Below, piece by piece: positions 26,983-36,227 of a DNA stretch of 64,000 nucleotides. The DNA is from Sediminibacterium ginsengisoli. GTDB taxonomy: Bacteria; Bacteroidota; Bacteroidia; Chitinophagales; Chitinophagaceae. How positions within the stretch are numbered: the stretch's first letter is position 1; every line of letters begins with the position of its first letter. The notes under the pieces were generated by a model. That model searched no databases. It was not told where the DNA came from and saw only the letters and a program-made list of their open reading frames with translations. Both the position numbers and the translations under genes were made by a program. The stretch lies in the NCBI GenBank assembly GCA_945865545.1, contig CAMBEQ010000010.1:1-64000 (forward strand), written 5' to 3'.

Positions 26983-27753
26983 CTATTTTTTAGATAAAGT
27001 ATTAAGAAATTTTTCTAAAATTAAATTAAACGTTTCTGGGACTTCCATCATGGGTGCATGGCCACATTTATCAATAAAATGAAGTTCACTATTGGGAATT
27101 AATTTTTTAAATTCTTCTGCGACAAAGGGAGGCGTCACAATATCATTTTTACCCCATATTAATAAAGTGGGTTGTTGAATCTGACTTAACTCTTCTCCTA
27201 AATTATTTCTTATTGCGCTTTTTGCTAATGAAATTATCTTGATCACTTTCATTCTATTTTTAGTAATTTCAAAAACCTCATCTACTAGTGCAGGGGTTGC
27301 TATAGCTGGATCATAAAATGTTTGTGCCGTTTTATTTTTTATGTATTCATAATCTCCTCTTTTGGGATAAGAATCACCCATGGCATTTTCAAACAACCCA
27401 CTACTACCAGTTAATATTAACGACTTTACTTTTTCAGGATTTTTTAGAACATACACCAAAGCAACGTGGCCACCCAATGAATTTCCAAGTAAGTGTATAT
27501 CACTATACCCTTTATGTTCTATAAATTGGGTGACATGTTTTTCTAATCCAGATACACTGGTGTGTAAAATATCTAAATCAAATAAAGGTAGTAAGGGCAC
27601 CACCACTTTATGGGTAGTTCTGAATTTTTCTATTAAATCAGAAAAATTACTTAACGCTCCAAATAATCCATGAAAAAGCATCAAGGTTTCTCCTTCACCT
27701 ACTTCTAAATAATCAAATTTTCCGTCTTTTTTTATTTCGTACTCCATAATCAT
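26983..27753 (-). CDS. Alpha/beta-hydrolase
   Basis: 256-residue serine hydrolase. Seen: oxyanion HGLFG, nucleophile elbow GNSLGG, acid in WGKNDIVTPP and His in DKCGHAPMMEVPE. No signal peptide. Homology is to the C-C bond hydrolase/esterase type; substrate unknown. Ends 4 bp before the CBS gene, so it is probably in the same operon. ATG at 27753 is used, and the ATG two codons later is equally possible. Confidence 0.9.
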   Translation of the reverse strand: MIMEYEIKKDGKFDYLEVGEGETLMLFHGLFGALSNFSDLIEKFRTTHKVVVPLLPLFDLDILHTSVSGLEKHVTQFIEHKGYSDIHLLGNSLGGHVALVYVLKNPEKVKSLILTGSSGLFENAMGDSYPKRGDYEYIKNKTAQTFYDPAIATPALVDEVFEITKNRMKVIKIISLAKSAIRNNLGEELSQIQQPTLLIWGKNDIVTPPFVAEEFKKLIPNSELHFIDKCGHAPMMEVPETFNLILEKFLNTLSKK

Positions 27754-27925
27754 TGTCGCTTTGAGCCAATACTTTATAAAAATAAGGGTATAGCAAGCTT
27801 ACCCATTTGGATAAAGATACTTAATTCGTAGTAAAAAAGCGGCTTATGTATTGGGTTAAAATAGATTTCACAAAAACCTTAACAATTTAGTAATTTATTC
27901 AAAATCAACAAGTTCGAGGTAAAAA

Positions 27926-28444
27926 CTATAGTTTAAACGGATTGGAAAAAGTGGTCAAAGTGCTTTTGATAGAGGGTAACCAAATTGCCATTTTTTCCAT
28001 ACAATAAGGCCACCATTTTTGGAGCCATTGGTAGGAGTAAGTCTCTTTCATTTTGTCCGCTTCAATAATACCTAAAATTTGTAAAAAATACACTACCCCG
28101 CTTAACATGGTGAAATAAATAAAACCATATAAAACAATGCCTAATAGTTTATTTAACCAACCCAGTAAAAGCCATTCTGCAGTTTGTTGCAAAAAACTTG
28201 CCACCCATTTTAATAGGATTAATACTAAAATAAGTACCAATATAAATGAAATAAAAGGCAGCCAATGCGATGCGATTTTAGTATGCTCTTTTAATTGACC
28301 AGCAACCCAGCCTGCAAATTGAAAGGCGACAATTAATCCAACCAATAAAGAAAAAAAAGAAATCAATGCACGAATGAATCCATTCTTATACCCTTTTAAA
28401 AGTGCAATGATTAAAATAGTCCCCGTTAAAATATCTAACCACAT
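27926..28444 (-). CDS. CvpA-family membrane protein
   Basis: 172 residues with about four transmembrane segments (starting WLDILTGTILIIALLKGYKN, where GxxxG-type KGYKNGFIRAL is typical of CvpA). The C-terminus faces the cytoplasm or periplasm with a basic stretch. CvpA proteins are linked to colicin V export and envelope stability; mechanism unclear. Three bases downstream of the yqeY-like gene. Confidence 0.85.
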   Translation of the reverse strand: MWLDILTGTILIIALLKGYKNGFIRALISFFSLLVGLIVAFQFAGWVAGQLKEHTKIASHWLPFISFILVLILVLILLKWVASFLQQTAEWLLLGWLNKLLGIVLYGFIYFTMLSGVVYFLQILGIIEADKMKETYSYQWLQKWWPYCMEKMAIWLPSIKSTLTTFSNPFKL

Positions 28445-28447
28445 ATA

Positions 28448-28900
28448 CTAGCTACTTAATAAAGTTTTTGCAATTGCAGAAATCACTTTACCATCTGCTT
28501 GTCCGGCCAATTGCTTGGTCGCTGCACCCATTACTTTCCCTAAATCTTGCGGGCCTGTGGCGCCTACTTGTGTAATAATAGCTTGCACAGCAGCTTTCAC
28601 CGCTTCTTCACTCATTTGCGCTGGCAAGAATTTTTCAATAATAGCAATTTCTTCCGCTTCCTTCGAAGCTAAATCGGCTCTATTTTGTTGTTCAAATATG
28701 GTTAAGGAATCTTTGCGTTGTTTGACTAATTTTTGTAAAAGTTTTAATTCAGTATCAACGGAAATTTCTCCATTCGCACCTGGTTCGGTTTTGGCTTTAA
28801 TAATTTCTGCTTTAATTGCTCTTAAACCACGAAGCAATGCTTCGTCTTTATTTTTCATAGCGTCTTTTAACAAAGACATTACATCGGTTTCTAAACTCAT
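28448..28900 (-). CDS. GatB/YqeY domain protein
   Basis: 150-residue YqeY-type helical protein resembling the C-terminal tRNA-binding tail domain of GatB. Seen: LLRGLRAIKAEIIKAKTEPG, RKDSLTIFEQQNRADLA and the closing GKVMGAATKQLAGQADGKVISAIAK (read as separate blocks). Exact role not established; a tRNA-linked role is proposed for the family. Between gldC (6 bp) and cvpA (3 bp), so all three are co-transcribed. Confidence 0.93.
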   Translation of the reverse strand: MSLETDVMSLLKDAMKNKDEALLRGLRAIKAEIIKAKTEPGANGEISVDTELKLLQKLVKQRKDSLTIFEQQNRADLASKEAEEIAIIEKFLPAQMSEEAVKAAVQAIITQVGATGPQDLGKVMGAATKQLAGQADGKVISAIAKTLLSS

Positions 28901-28906
28901 AGTAGA

Positions 28907-29254
28907 TTATTTTGAATTTTGTGAAAGTTGACTAGCCCTAAATTTATTATAAAATGTTTTTGCAAATTCTTTGAACTCATTGGATAAACTTTCATCCTGT
29001 GTAGCCCTTAAATAAGCATCGCTCATGCCCATTAAATTTTGATAAAAAAAATCTGCCATTTCATCTACCATCATTTCTTTGGTCCATAAATCAATTCGTA
29101 AAGCTGTTTTATCAGTAGGGTCCCAAAAGGTAAGCATCATGGCACGGGCTTCTTGTGCTTCAATAGCGGTACTGTCTGAAGCAGACCATTTTATATTTTG
29201 TGGAATTTTTTGTTCGTCGAGGTCTATTTGAACCTGAATATTTGATTGATGCAT
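28907..29254 (-). CDS. gldC: Gliding motility protein GldC
   Basis: 115-residue protein of the Bacteroidota-specific GldC family. Seen: IPQNIKWSASDS, EAQEARAMMLTFWD, LRIDLWTKEMMVDEMADFF and the C-terminal EFAKTFYNKF. GldC is required for full gliding efficiency in Flavobacterium but is also kept in non-gliding relatives. Its exact role is unclear. No other gld/spr gene lies in the window, so motility cannot be concluded. Confidence 0.92.
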   Translation of the reverse strand: MHQSNIQVQIDLDEQKIPQNIKWSASDSTAIEAQEARAMMLTFWDPTDKTALRIDLWTKEMMVDEMADFFYQNLMGMSDAYLRATQDESLSNEFKEFAKTFYNKFRASQLSQNSK

Positions 29255-29271
29255 AATAAAAATTTAAAAGC

Positions 29272-29279
29272 CAAAAATA
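29272..29279 (-). promoter_or_regulatory. -7 box (TATTTTTG) for gldC-yqeY-cvpA
   Basis: Perfect TAnnTTTG match on the minus strand, 17 nt before the gldC ATG. Confidence 0.5.
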
Positions 29280-29302
29280 CAATTTAATTAAATAAAAAAC
29301 GG

Positions 29303-30364
29303 TTAACTCTTTAAGTCTATAGGAATTTTTACAAAATGATTCAAATTTCTATGATCCGTCAATTCTACAAACCACTCTTTACCCATTTTAGCTCTGGCTT
29401 GTCGATACATCTCATCTTTATAATATAATTTGAAATGATTGGATAACGCATTCTTTTCAGCAAATAAAAAAACTTCTCCGGCATTCAACCATGAAGTGGG
29501 TTGGGATTGGTTTTCATTAAAAAGTAAAGGAATATCATAATGAACAGCCCATTCAATAATATTTGTTTTATCAAAATCAATCCCATCCAATACTACCGCA
29601 TAAGCAGCAGCCAACCATTCAATTTTTAATTCAGGTAAAGTTTTCAAAAAAACATCTTCATGGTATTTATAGCCTTTTAATATTTGTCGAGCCTCCTCCA
29701 GCTGCTTCTGGTTGTCTAAAATAAAAACAAGCGACATAGTAGTTTGTTGCCATTTTTTAAAAACAGAGAACTCTTTTAAAGTAGCTATTAAATTATCTAC
29801 TGGTGTAAAAGATAAAAAATAATTATTGCTTTGTGTTAATTCATTCCTGGTTTCAGATAAATCTACCCATTCTAATTTAGGTAATAAGGAAACAGGCAGC
29901 CAAGCTTCTTGCATTTTATTAGCTAAAGAAGGGTATTGATTTCTTAAACTATCAATGGCCCAGTCATTTATACACAAAGTAGTAGCCGATTTCTTAATGT
30001 ATTTTTTAAAAATAGATTGCTGCTTCCATTTTGCAAGCCACGAAATATTTTGTTTTAAATAAGGAGAAGAAAGTGGAATAAAATACTGTGGAAATTGGCT
30101 GCTTCCTTTAAGTTCAGTTCCAAAATGAATAACAATGGCATTGGTTACTTCACCTATTAGCTTTTCGGCTTGGTGTGTTTTTAATAGCGTTACATTGCCA
30201 TAGGTGGTATATAAGTCCTGATGGCTTAAAGGCAATTGATTACCTACAATATAAAAATGTAAATGAGCTGAAACAGCTCCTACTTCAATGATATCCAACA
30301 CCTTTTGGTAGATTAGCTCAGCGGGATCAATGAATTTCGAATCGGTTAAAATGAATAAGCGCAT
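29303..30364 (-). CDS. Glycosyltransferase-like protein (GT-B fold suspected)
   Basis: 353 residues from the ATG at 30364. Not firmly recognised. The pattern of alternating beta strands and helices, an N-terminal MRLFILTDSKFIDPAELIY, a central SFTPVDNLIATLKEFSVF and a C-terminal EWAVHYDIPLLFNENQS / AGEVFLFAEKNAL arrangement resemble GT-B (GT4-like) transferases. No convincing E-x7-E donor motif is visible, so it could be inactive or an unusual family. The TTG two codons upstream is rejected in favour of the ATG, which lies 3 nt behind a perfect -7 box. Confidence 0.6.
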   Translation of the reverse strand: MRLFILTDSKFIDPAELIYQKVLDIIEVGAVSAHLHFYIVGNQLPLSHQDLYTTYGNVTLLKTHQAEKLIGEVTNAIVIHFGTELKGSSQFPQYFIPLSSPYLKQNISWLAKWKQQSIFKKYIKKSATTLCINDWAIDSLRNQYPSLANKMQEAWLPVSLLPKLEWVDLSETRNELTQSNNYFLSFTPVDNLIATLKEFSVFKKWQQTTMSLVFILDNQKQLEEARQILKGYKYHEDVFLKTLPELKIEWLAAAYAVVLDGIDFDKTNIIEWAVHYDIPLLFNENQSQPTSWLNAGEVFLFAEKNALSNHFKLYYKDEMYRQARAKMGKEWFVELTDHRNLNHFVKIPIDLKS

Positions 30365-30367
30365 ATA

Positions 30368-30375
30368 CAAAAATA
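30368..30375 (-). promoter_or_regulatory. -7 box (TATTTTTG) for a probably leaderless transcript
   Basis: Perfect TAnnTTTG on the minus strand only 3 nt from the ATG at 30364. Transcription would start at or almost at the start codon. Confidence 0.55.
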
Positions 30376-30437
30376 CTGCATACTTAACAATTTATCCACC
30401 AATCATTTACTAGGCCTAGTTCGTATTAAATGTCCCC

Positions 30438-30445
30438 TAACTTTG
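30438..30445 (+). promoter_or_regulatory. -7 box (TAACTTTG) for the MerR-type gene, probably leaderless
   Basis: Perfect TAnnTTTG, 4 nt before the ATG at 30450. It faces away from the box at 30368-30375, making an 85-bp divergent promoter region. Confidence 0.55.
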
Positions 30446-30449
30446 TACT

Positions 30450-31031
30450 ATGGCAAAAGACCTGCATCAATTGGATTTATTTGGCGTGGAAACGGTAGAG
30501 CCCGTGACCATTAAGGCACCCAAAGAAAAATTGACTGTTTACAAAGCGCCGGTTGCAACCAATAAGCAAGCGCTAGCAGAAGAAGCCTTGCCTTCTGTTT
30601 CAAGAGCGCCCATGTCATTAAGTAAGAATGTTCAATTACATAAAAGAGGAAGGAAATCATTTGCTTCGATGGATGCCGAAATTGACACCCTACAAGTACC
30701 TTCTTCTGAAGAATTAATTAAAAAATTATATTACCCCATTGGAGAAGTAGCTGTTTGGTTTAATGTAAATACTTCACTTATAAGATATTGGGAAAAAGAA
30801 TTTAAACAATTACAACCAAGAAAAACAAGAAAAGGGGACCGATTGTTTCGCGCACAAGACATAGAATTTTTAAAACAGATCTATTATCTATTAAGAGAAA
30901 AAAAATATTCTATCGAAGGAGCAAAAAATTATCTTAAAAACAATAAAGAAAAAGCAGATAAGGATATTTCTTTATTAAATAGTTTAAAAGATATTAAAAC
31001 CTTCTTAGTTTCTTTAAAAGCTGCCCTCTAA
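30450..31031 (+). CDS. MerR-family transcriptional regulator with N-terminal extension
   Basis: 193 residues. A MerR-type winged helix-turn-helix sits in the middle (about residues 92-160: YPIGEVAVWFNVNTSLIRYW, then the wing RKTRKGDRLF), followed by a lysine-rich helix. The first 90 residues are polar, low in structure and of unknown role. No cysteine-rich effector domain, so the signal is unknown. The extended MerR type is common in Bacteroidota, where it is usually single-copy. Convergent with the MscS gene 18 bp away. Confidence 0.87.
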   Translation: MAKDLHQLDLFGVETVEPVTIKAPKEKLTVYKAPVATNKQALAEEALPSVSRAPMSLSKNVQLHKRGRKSFASMDAEIDTLQVPSSEELIKKLYYPIGEVAVWFNVNTSLIRYWEKEFKQLQPRKTRKGDRLFRAQDIEFLKQIYYLLREKKYSIEGAKNYLKNNKEKADKDISLLNSLKDIKTFLVSLKAAL

Positions 31032-31049
31032 TAATTCAGCATCAACCTA

Positions 31050-32111
31050 TTAGGCTTTTTCAGCAAAATTAATCTGGTGCGAACCTGCATAAGCGATTGC
31101 CGATACATTTAATTTTTCTCTTAGCATTTGAAAATCTAACAAACTGTTTTCCATTGAGACAAAACATTCCACATGAATCACATGAAAATGTTTTCCCGAT
31201 TCTGCAATAAAAACAAGTTCACTTAATACACTATTTTCCTTTGCAATCTCTTCTCTTAAAAATTGGGCAAAATTAACTAGTTTATCCGCAGAAGTTGCAA
31301 CACTAAAATGCAAATCCATTTCAATTTTACGTTCCGTTCTTAAGCTAATATTATCAACGATGGTATCTACCATTTGTTTATTAGGTACTGATATATACGT
31401 TTTGTCTTGGGTACGAATGCGTGTACTACGTAAGCCAATTTTTTCAATAGTGCCAGAGAAATTATTTACTTTAACATAATCTCCAACTGTAAAAGGTTTG
31501 TCAAAAAATATGATAAAGGAGGCAATGATATTTTCAAGGCTTTCTCTCATAGACAATGCCACTGCGGCGCCCACAATACTTAAACTGGTAACTAAATTGC
31601 CTATATTCTCATTAAAAACATAATGCAAAATCAATAAAAAGCCAATAATGTAAAGAATCACTTTAAAAAAATCTCTAAAAAATAAAACCAATTGATCGTC
31701 TGTTTGGTCCTTCGTTAATTTGGCCTTTTGTTCCAGTATAATTGAAATAAACTCAAGCGTACGCAAACAAACACGGATAAATAAAATAACCAAGAAAAAT
31801 TTAACACCCGACTCTATCACTTGTGGTAGCGTTAATTTAAATAATTGAACGTTCCAACTTTCCGGGAAATGAAGTTCATATAAAGCAATAATGGATACCA
31901 AGTAAATTAAAAACTGTTCAATAGGAACAACCAAACGATGCACATGCGTTTTTCTTAATTCAGAATGATTTTTTTTATCAATCCAAGTATAAATTAACCC
32001 TGCAAAAAAACGAGATATAAACCTTTTTAAAATAAAAGCTACTAAAATAATAGCCACAATAATAATGTAGGTTTGCAGCGAATTATTTAAAAACTGTTGC
32101 TCTAAATTCAT
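31050..32111 (-). CDS. Small-conductance mechanosensitive ion channel (MscS family)
   Basis: 353 residues from the ATG at 32111; the TTG at 32129 is rejected. N-terminal transmembrane helices (about four) are followed by the MscS pore helix and beta domain: GAAVALSMRESLENIIASF then IFFDKPFTVGDYV, the family signature. The C-terminal domain (ERKIEMDLHFSVATSAD) matches the vestibule. Opens under membrane tension to release solutes after osmotic downshock. Ten bases downstream of the lpxH-like gene when the longer form is used, 28 bp otherwise. Confidence 0.93.
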   Translation of the reverse strand: MNLEQQFLNNSLQTYIIIVAIILVAFILKRFISRFFAGLIYTWIDKKNHSELRKTHVHRLVVPIEQFLIYLVSIIALYELHFPESWNVQLFKLTLPQVIESGVKFFLVILFIRVCLRTLEFISIILEQKAKLTKDQTDDQLVLFFRDFFKVILYIIGFLLILHYVFNENIGNLVTSLSIVGAAVALSMRESLENIIASFIIFFDKPFTVGDYVKVNNFSGTIEKIGLRSTRIRTQDKTYISVPNKQMVDTIVDNISLRTERKIEMDLHFSVATSADKLVNFAQFLREEIAKENSVLSELVFIAESGKHFHVIHVECFVSMENSLLDFQMLREKLNVSAIAYAGSHQINFAEKA

Positions 32112-32139
32112 AATAAATATTTTTAACAAATAAGGCCAA

Positions 32140-32898
32140 CTAGTCTTTCCATTCTAGCAATTGCAATTGTTCGCCATCAAATACAGCATAGGTATTCAAT
32201 CTTAACCAATCGCCTAAATTAATATACCGAGTACTTTTATTAATAGGTAAGTCAATAGCAAAATGTCGATGGCCAAAAATAAAATAATCCACATTTACTT
32301 CTTTGGCTTTTTGTTTGGTATAAATAATTAACCACTCTTTGTCTTCTCCTAAAAAAACTTCATCGGAGTTGCCCGTTTTTGCTCTGCTCTTTCCACTAAA
32401 ATAATTGGCCAATTGAATGCCCACATCAGGATGAAGCCAACGAAATAAAAATTGACAAATGGAATTGGTAAATATTTTTTTAATGAACTTGTACCCCTTA
32501 TCTCCTGGGCCTAGGCCATCCCCATGACCAATAAAAAATTGTTGGGTACCTAATTTAAAAATTTGGGGATCGAAGTGCACTTGTGCATTTAATTCTTTGC
32601 TTAAATAATCTTTCATCCATAAGTCATGGTTCCCAGTAAAAATATGCAGTGCAATGCCCGCATCTGAAATTTGTGCCAAACAGCCTAGAAGTCGAACAAA
32701 GCCCTTAGGAACCACCGTTTTATATTCAAACCAAAAGTCAAAGATATCTCCAACGATGAAGATAGCTGCAGCATCCTGCTTAGCTACATTCAAAAAACGA
32801 ACTAAACGATCCTCTCGTTCACGACTGGTTAATTCATTAGGTGCGCCTAAGTGAAAATCAGATAAAAAATATACTTTTTTCCCTGCCACTAATTCCAT
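32140..32898 (-). CDS. lpxH: UDP-2,3-diacylglucosamine diphosphatase
   Basis: Calcineurin-type metallophosphatase that releases lipid X from UDP-2,3-diacylglucosamine in lipid A synthesis. 252 residues. Metal-site motifs in order: SDFHLG, VGDIFDFWFE, GNHD, GHGDGLG and FGHRHF. The DFWFE block and the lack of a signal peptide favour LpxH over generic phosphoesterases. Located upstream of the MscS gene and downstream of the LUD gene in one minus-strand run. Confidence 0.88.
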   Translation of the reverse strand: MELVAGKKVYFLSDFHLGAPNELTSREREDRLVRFLNVAKQDAAAIFIVGDIFDFWFEYKTVVPKGFVRLLGCLAQISDAGIALHIFTGNHDLWMKDYLSKELNAQVHFDPQIFKLGTQQFFIGHGDGLGPGDKGYKFIKKIFTNSICQFLFRWLHPDVGIQLANYFSGKSRAKTGNSDEVFLGEDKEWLIIYTKQKAKEVNVDYFIFGHRHFAIDLPINKSTRYINLGDWLRLNTYAVFDGEQLQLLEWKD

Positions 32899-32940
32899 GA
32901 AGCCAGTTGTTATAATGAATAAAATATGCTACTAAAAATA

Positions 32941-33582
32941 CTAATCTAAATGCTTATCAACTAAAAAACAATATACTTCTTTAGGACCATGGACACCTAC
33001 TACTAATGTTTTTTCTATGTCTGCAGTACGACTAGGCCCTGTTGCATAACTAATCATGGAAGGCAGCATTTCTGATTCTTTTTTAAATTGTGCCAGGCTA
33101 TCTGAAATGTCAAAAACCAATTGATGGGTATAAGCAATACATATATGAATGGGCGCGTAAATACTAGTCGTTCTTCCGCTTAATTGTTGGCTGCTTAAAA
33201 CAATGGTGCCCGTACGTGCTATTAAGTGCTCACATAAAGTAATAGAGGCGTCACAGGATGCTAAGTCATCGGTGTTGACTGGATCAAAACTAAACTCTTT
33301 CATGTCTTCTAACCAGCCCGACTCAAGGGAATAAATTTTCTCCCATTTTTGTGCATGAATTAATTGAGCCAATTTATTCACTAACTCAGATTCATCTACG
33401 CAATAAATAAATTTTCCTAGTAACCCTGTAAATTTCTCTGCAAAGTCAATCGCTAATTCATTGGCAGTTGGAACAAAAACAGGCTTATCCGCATTTTGTT
33501 CGGGAAATGGAATGGCAACTGGACTTTTTAAAGCCTGTGTAATTTTATCTAATATTTTTGCTCTAGTTACTTTTGATTCCAT
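32941..33582 (-). CDS. LUD domain protein (LutC/YkgG-like)
   Basis: 213 residues, C-terminal LUD domain (about 100-210: ARTGTIVLSS, YAPIHICIAYTHQLV, ATGPSRTADIEKTLVVGVHGP). The family includes LutC of the lactate utilisation complex. Here no lutA or lutB lies nearby; instead the gene sits between ftsH (17 bp) and lpxH, which is a common Bacteroidota setting. Its role may therefore differ from lactate oxidation. Confidence 0.9.
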   Translation of the reverse strand: MESKVTRAKILDKITQALKSPVAIPFPEQNADKPVFVPTANELAIDFAEKFTGLLGKFIYCVDESELVNKLAQLIHAQKWEKIYSLESGWLEDMKEFSFDPVNTDDLASCDASITLCEHLIARTGTIVLSSQQLSGRTTSIYAPIHICIAYTHQLVFDISDSLAQFKKESEMLPSMISYATGPSRTADIEKTLVVGVHGPKEVYCFLVDKHLD

Positions 33583-33599
33583 GAAAATAAATTCAATAC

Positions 33600-35663
33600 T
33601 TAAGCAATAGGTTCTGTTTGGGGTGATTCAGGAGTAACTGAATCGGTCGCAACTTCCTCTTTGGCAGGTTCTTCTACTTTCGCAGGTTCTTCCACATCAA
33701 AAGTAACCACCTTCTCTTCTTCATAAGGACGCATGCCAATTAAAGCTTCCACATCACTCTTATGTAAAACCTCTTTGTCTAATAATTCTTTGGCTAATTT
33801 TTCAACTTCCATTTTTCTCAAAGTCAATAAATCAAGAGTGCGGTGATAAGCTGCATCAATCATCTTACGAACTTCTTCGTCAATTATTTTTCCAGTTTCT
33901 TCACTAAATGGTTTTTGAAAAGTATTTTCTTGAGAAGGATCATAAAAACTTACGTTACCAATTTTTTCATTCATGCCATAAGTAGTTACCATCGAGTAAG
34001 CCATTTTGGTAATTTGCTGTAAATCGTTGGAAGCGCCGGTAGATATTTTTCCGAAGAAAATTTGCTCTGCAGCACGACCCCCTAAAGTCATACACATTTG
34101 ATCGGTTAATTGTTCAATGGTATATAAGTATTGTTCCTTTGGCGTGTATTGCGCATAGCCTAATGCAGCAGTACCTCTTGGTACAATGGTTACTTTTAAT
34201 AAAGGATAAGCATGCTCTAAATACCAACCACAAATAGCGTGTCCAGCTTCGTGATAAGCAATCACTTCTTTTTCTTCTTTAGAGATAATTTTATTTTTCT
34301 TTTCTAATCCGCCAATCACTCTATCGATGGCGTCTTGGAAATCTTTCATCTCCACACCCGTTTTACCTTTACGAGCTGCAATCAATGCTGCTTCATTACA
34401 AACATTCGCAATATCAGCTCCGGCAAATCCAGGTGTTTGTTCTGCTAATTTATGCACGTCTAAATTTTCAGAAACTTTAATAGGACCTAAATGCACTTTA
34501 AATATTTCTTCGCGCCCTTTTACATCTGGACGATCAATAGAAATTTGACGATCAAAACGACCTGGTCGTAATAGTGCACTATCTAAAACATCAGGACGAT
34601 TCGTAGCAGCTAATATGATAATTCCAGTGTCGCCACCGAAGCCATCCATTTCTACCAATAATTGGTTCAAAGTATTTTCACGTTCATCGTTGCTCATCAT
34701 GGCATTCTTGCCACGTGCACGACCAATTGCATCAATCTCATCAATAAAAATAATACAAGGCGCTTTCTCACGCGCTTGCTTGAATAAATCACGCACACGA
34801 CTTGCACCTACCCCAACAAACATTTCCACAAAGTCAGAGCCACTCAAACTAAAGAAAGGAACCTGTGCTTCACCCGCCATAGCTTTGGCCAATAAAGTTT
34901 TACCTGTACCTGGAGGGCCTATTAACAAGGCTCCTTTAGGAATTTTACCGCCTAAAGCTGTATATTTTTTGGGTTGTTTTAAAAAGTCAACAATCTCCAT
35001 TACTTCTTCTTTTGCTTCTTCCAAACCTGCTACATCGGCAAAAGTAATATTTACTTTGGTACCTCCTTTTTCAAATAAAGTAGCTTTTGATTTACCTACA
35101 TTAAATATGCCACCTGGGCCACCACCGCTACCACCAGCGCCACCGCCCATTTTGCGCATCAATACTACCCAAACCACGACAATTAACACCAAGGAAAAAA
35201 CAGTGTTGGCAATAGGCCCAAACCATTCCCCTTCTTTAATAGTATTCTGCGGTATCTCTGTAATATTATTTTGTTCGTAGAATTTTTGTAAACGGCTATT
35301 AAAACTATTCCAATCGGTAACACTAAACTCAAATAAAGGAACACCCTTCACTTTGGCTTTGGTCATTTTGGCTTTAAACTTTTGAACATAAAAATCTTTT
35401 TCTATGCTATCCGGTTTAATGTATACACGAACCGTTTGTTTATTATCTACAAAGTCTAAACGCTCCACATCCCCATTTAGCAACATGACTTGTTTAAACT
35501 CTTGTTCGGTAGTAGTGGTAATGTCTGGCGCCATTTGAAAAAAGCGAGCAGACAATAAGGAAATGGCAATTAACCCATAAATCCAATAAATATTGAATTT
35601 TGGTAATTTAGGGCCTTGTCCCATTGGGGAGCCTTGTTTATTTGAATTATTATCAGGTTTCAT
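33600..35663 (-). CDS. ftsH: ATP-dependent zinc metalloprotease FtsH
   Basis: Membrane-bound AAA+ protease for quality control of membrane and regulatory proteins. 687 residues: first TM (about 26-42), periplasmic domain, second TM (150-170), Gly-rich linker, AAA+ module with Walker A GPPGTGKT (249-256), Walker B IIFIDEID (304-311), arginine-finger region RPGRFDR (366-372) and zinc site HEAGH (471-475). The C-terminal tail is rich in Glu, Pro and Val ([15 protein letters not shown]). Downstream of rsfS. Confidence 0.98.
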   Translation of the reverse strand: MKPDNNSNKQGSPMGQGPKLPKFNIYWIYGLIAISLLSARFFQMAPDITTTTEQEFKQVMLLNGDVERLDFVDNKQTVRVYIKPDSIEKDFYVQKFKAKMTKAKVKGVPLFEFSVTDWNSFNSRLQKFYEQNNITEIPQNTIKEGEWFGPIANTVFSLVLIVVVWVVLMRKMGGGAGGSGGGPGGIFNVGKSKATLFEKGGTKVNITFADVAGLEEAKEEVMEIVDFLKQPKKYTALGGKIPKGALLIGPPGTGKTLLAKAMAGEAQVPFFSLSGSDFVEMFVGVGASRVRDLFKQAREKAPCIIFIDEIDAIGRARGKNAMMSNDERENTLNQLLVEMDGFGGDTGIIILAATNRPDVLDSALLRPGRFDRQISIDRPDVKGREEIFKVHLGPIKVSENLDVHKLAEQTPGFAGADIANVCNEAALIAARKGKTGVEMKDFQDAIDRVIGGLEKKNKIISKEEKEVIAYHEAGHAICGWYLEHAYPLLKVTIVPRGTAALGYAQYTPKEQYLYTIEQLTDQMCMTLGGRAAEQIFFGKISTGASNDLQQITKMAYSMVTTYGMNEKIGNVSFYDPSQENTFQKPFSEETGKIIDEEVRKMIDAAYHRTLDLLTLRKMEVEKLAKELLDKEVLHKSDVEALIGMRPYEEEKVVTFDVEEPAKVEEPAKEEVATDSVTPESPQTEPIA

Positions 35664-35711
35664 TTGCTTCGGTTATATCTATGTTGTCTATTATAACAAC
35701 AACTTTTAAAA

Positions 35712-36131
35712 TTAGTTTTTTAATTCATGCATTTTAATATCTGCATCACTCCACATGTCTTCCAATTGATAGAATCTTCTTGCTTCTGGGTGCATAACAT
35801 GAACCACCACATTAATATAGTCAATGAGCAACCATTGTGCAGCTTGTTTGCCTTCACTTTTATAGGGCATTTCGGCACATTTGGTCTTTACCTCATATTC
35901 TATAAAGTCAGCAATGGCTTTTAATTGAGTGGTATTACTGGCCTCACAAATAATAAAAAAATCAGAAGTGGCTTCATGAATTTTTTTTAGGTCTAGACTA
36001 AGAATATTCTCGCCTTTTTTATCTTGGATAGCCTGGATAATGGTTTTGAAAATTTTAGAGCTACGTGTAATTTGAAGGGTCGAGGATTTAGGTCGATTTT
36101 TAAGTGCGTTCAACGCGGAAATAGGTTCCAA
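35712..36131 (-). CDS. rsfS: Ribosomal silencing factor RsfS
   Basis: 139 residues. Binds L14 and blocks 50S-30S joining under starvation (family knowledge). Seen: IQAIQDKKGENILSLDLKKI, SDFFIICEASNTTQLKAIAD and DYINVVVHVMHPEARRFYQLEDMW with its LEDMW-type ending. No ATG is available near the expected N-terminus, so TTG at 36131 is used. It precedes ftsH by 48 bp. Confidence 0.94.
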   Translation of the reverse strand: MEPISALNALKNRPKSSTLQITRSSKIFKTIIQAIQDKKGENILSLDLKKIHEATSDFFIICEASNTTQLKAIADFIEYEVKTKCAEMPYKSEGKQAAQWLLIDYINVVVHVMHPEARRFYQLEDMWSDADIKMHELKN

Positions 36132-36227
36132 TGATGCTTGTATTTATATTGGTTAAATGCTTGTTAGTCAAAACATTTTATTTGACTAAAATGATTCTAA
36201 ACTAACTTTACAAAAATAGCAATTCGT

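Noticed and set aside
27754..27925. Intergenic region checked for a tRNA or small RNA
   Set aside because: No tRNA-like arms or TTCGA-type loop; only a bulged GGGTA/TACCC pairing.
34615..35280. 221-codon open frame on the plus strand opposite ftsH
   Set aside because: It is antisense to the well-conserved AAA+ region of ftsH and has low-complexity Ser/Pro/Thr composition; a shadow frame.
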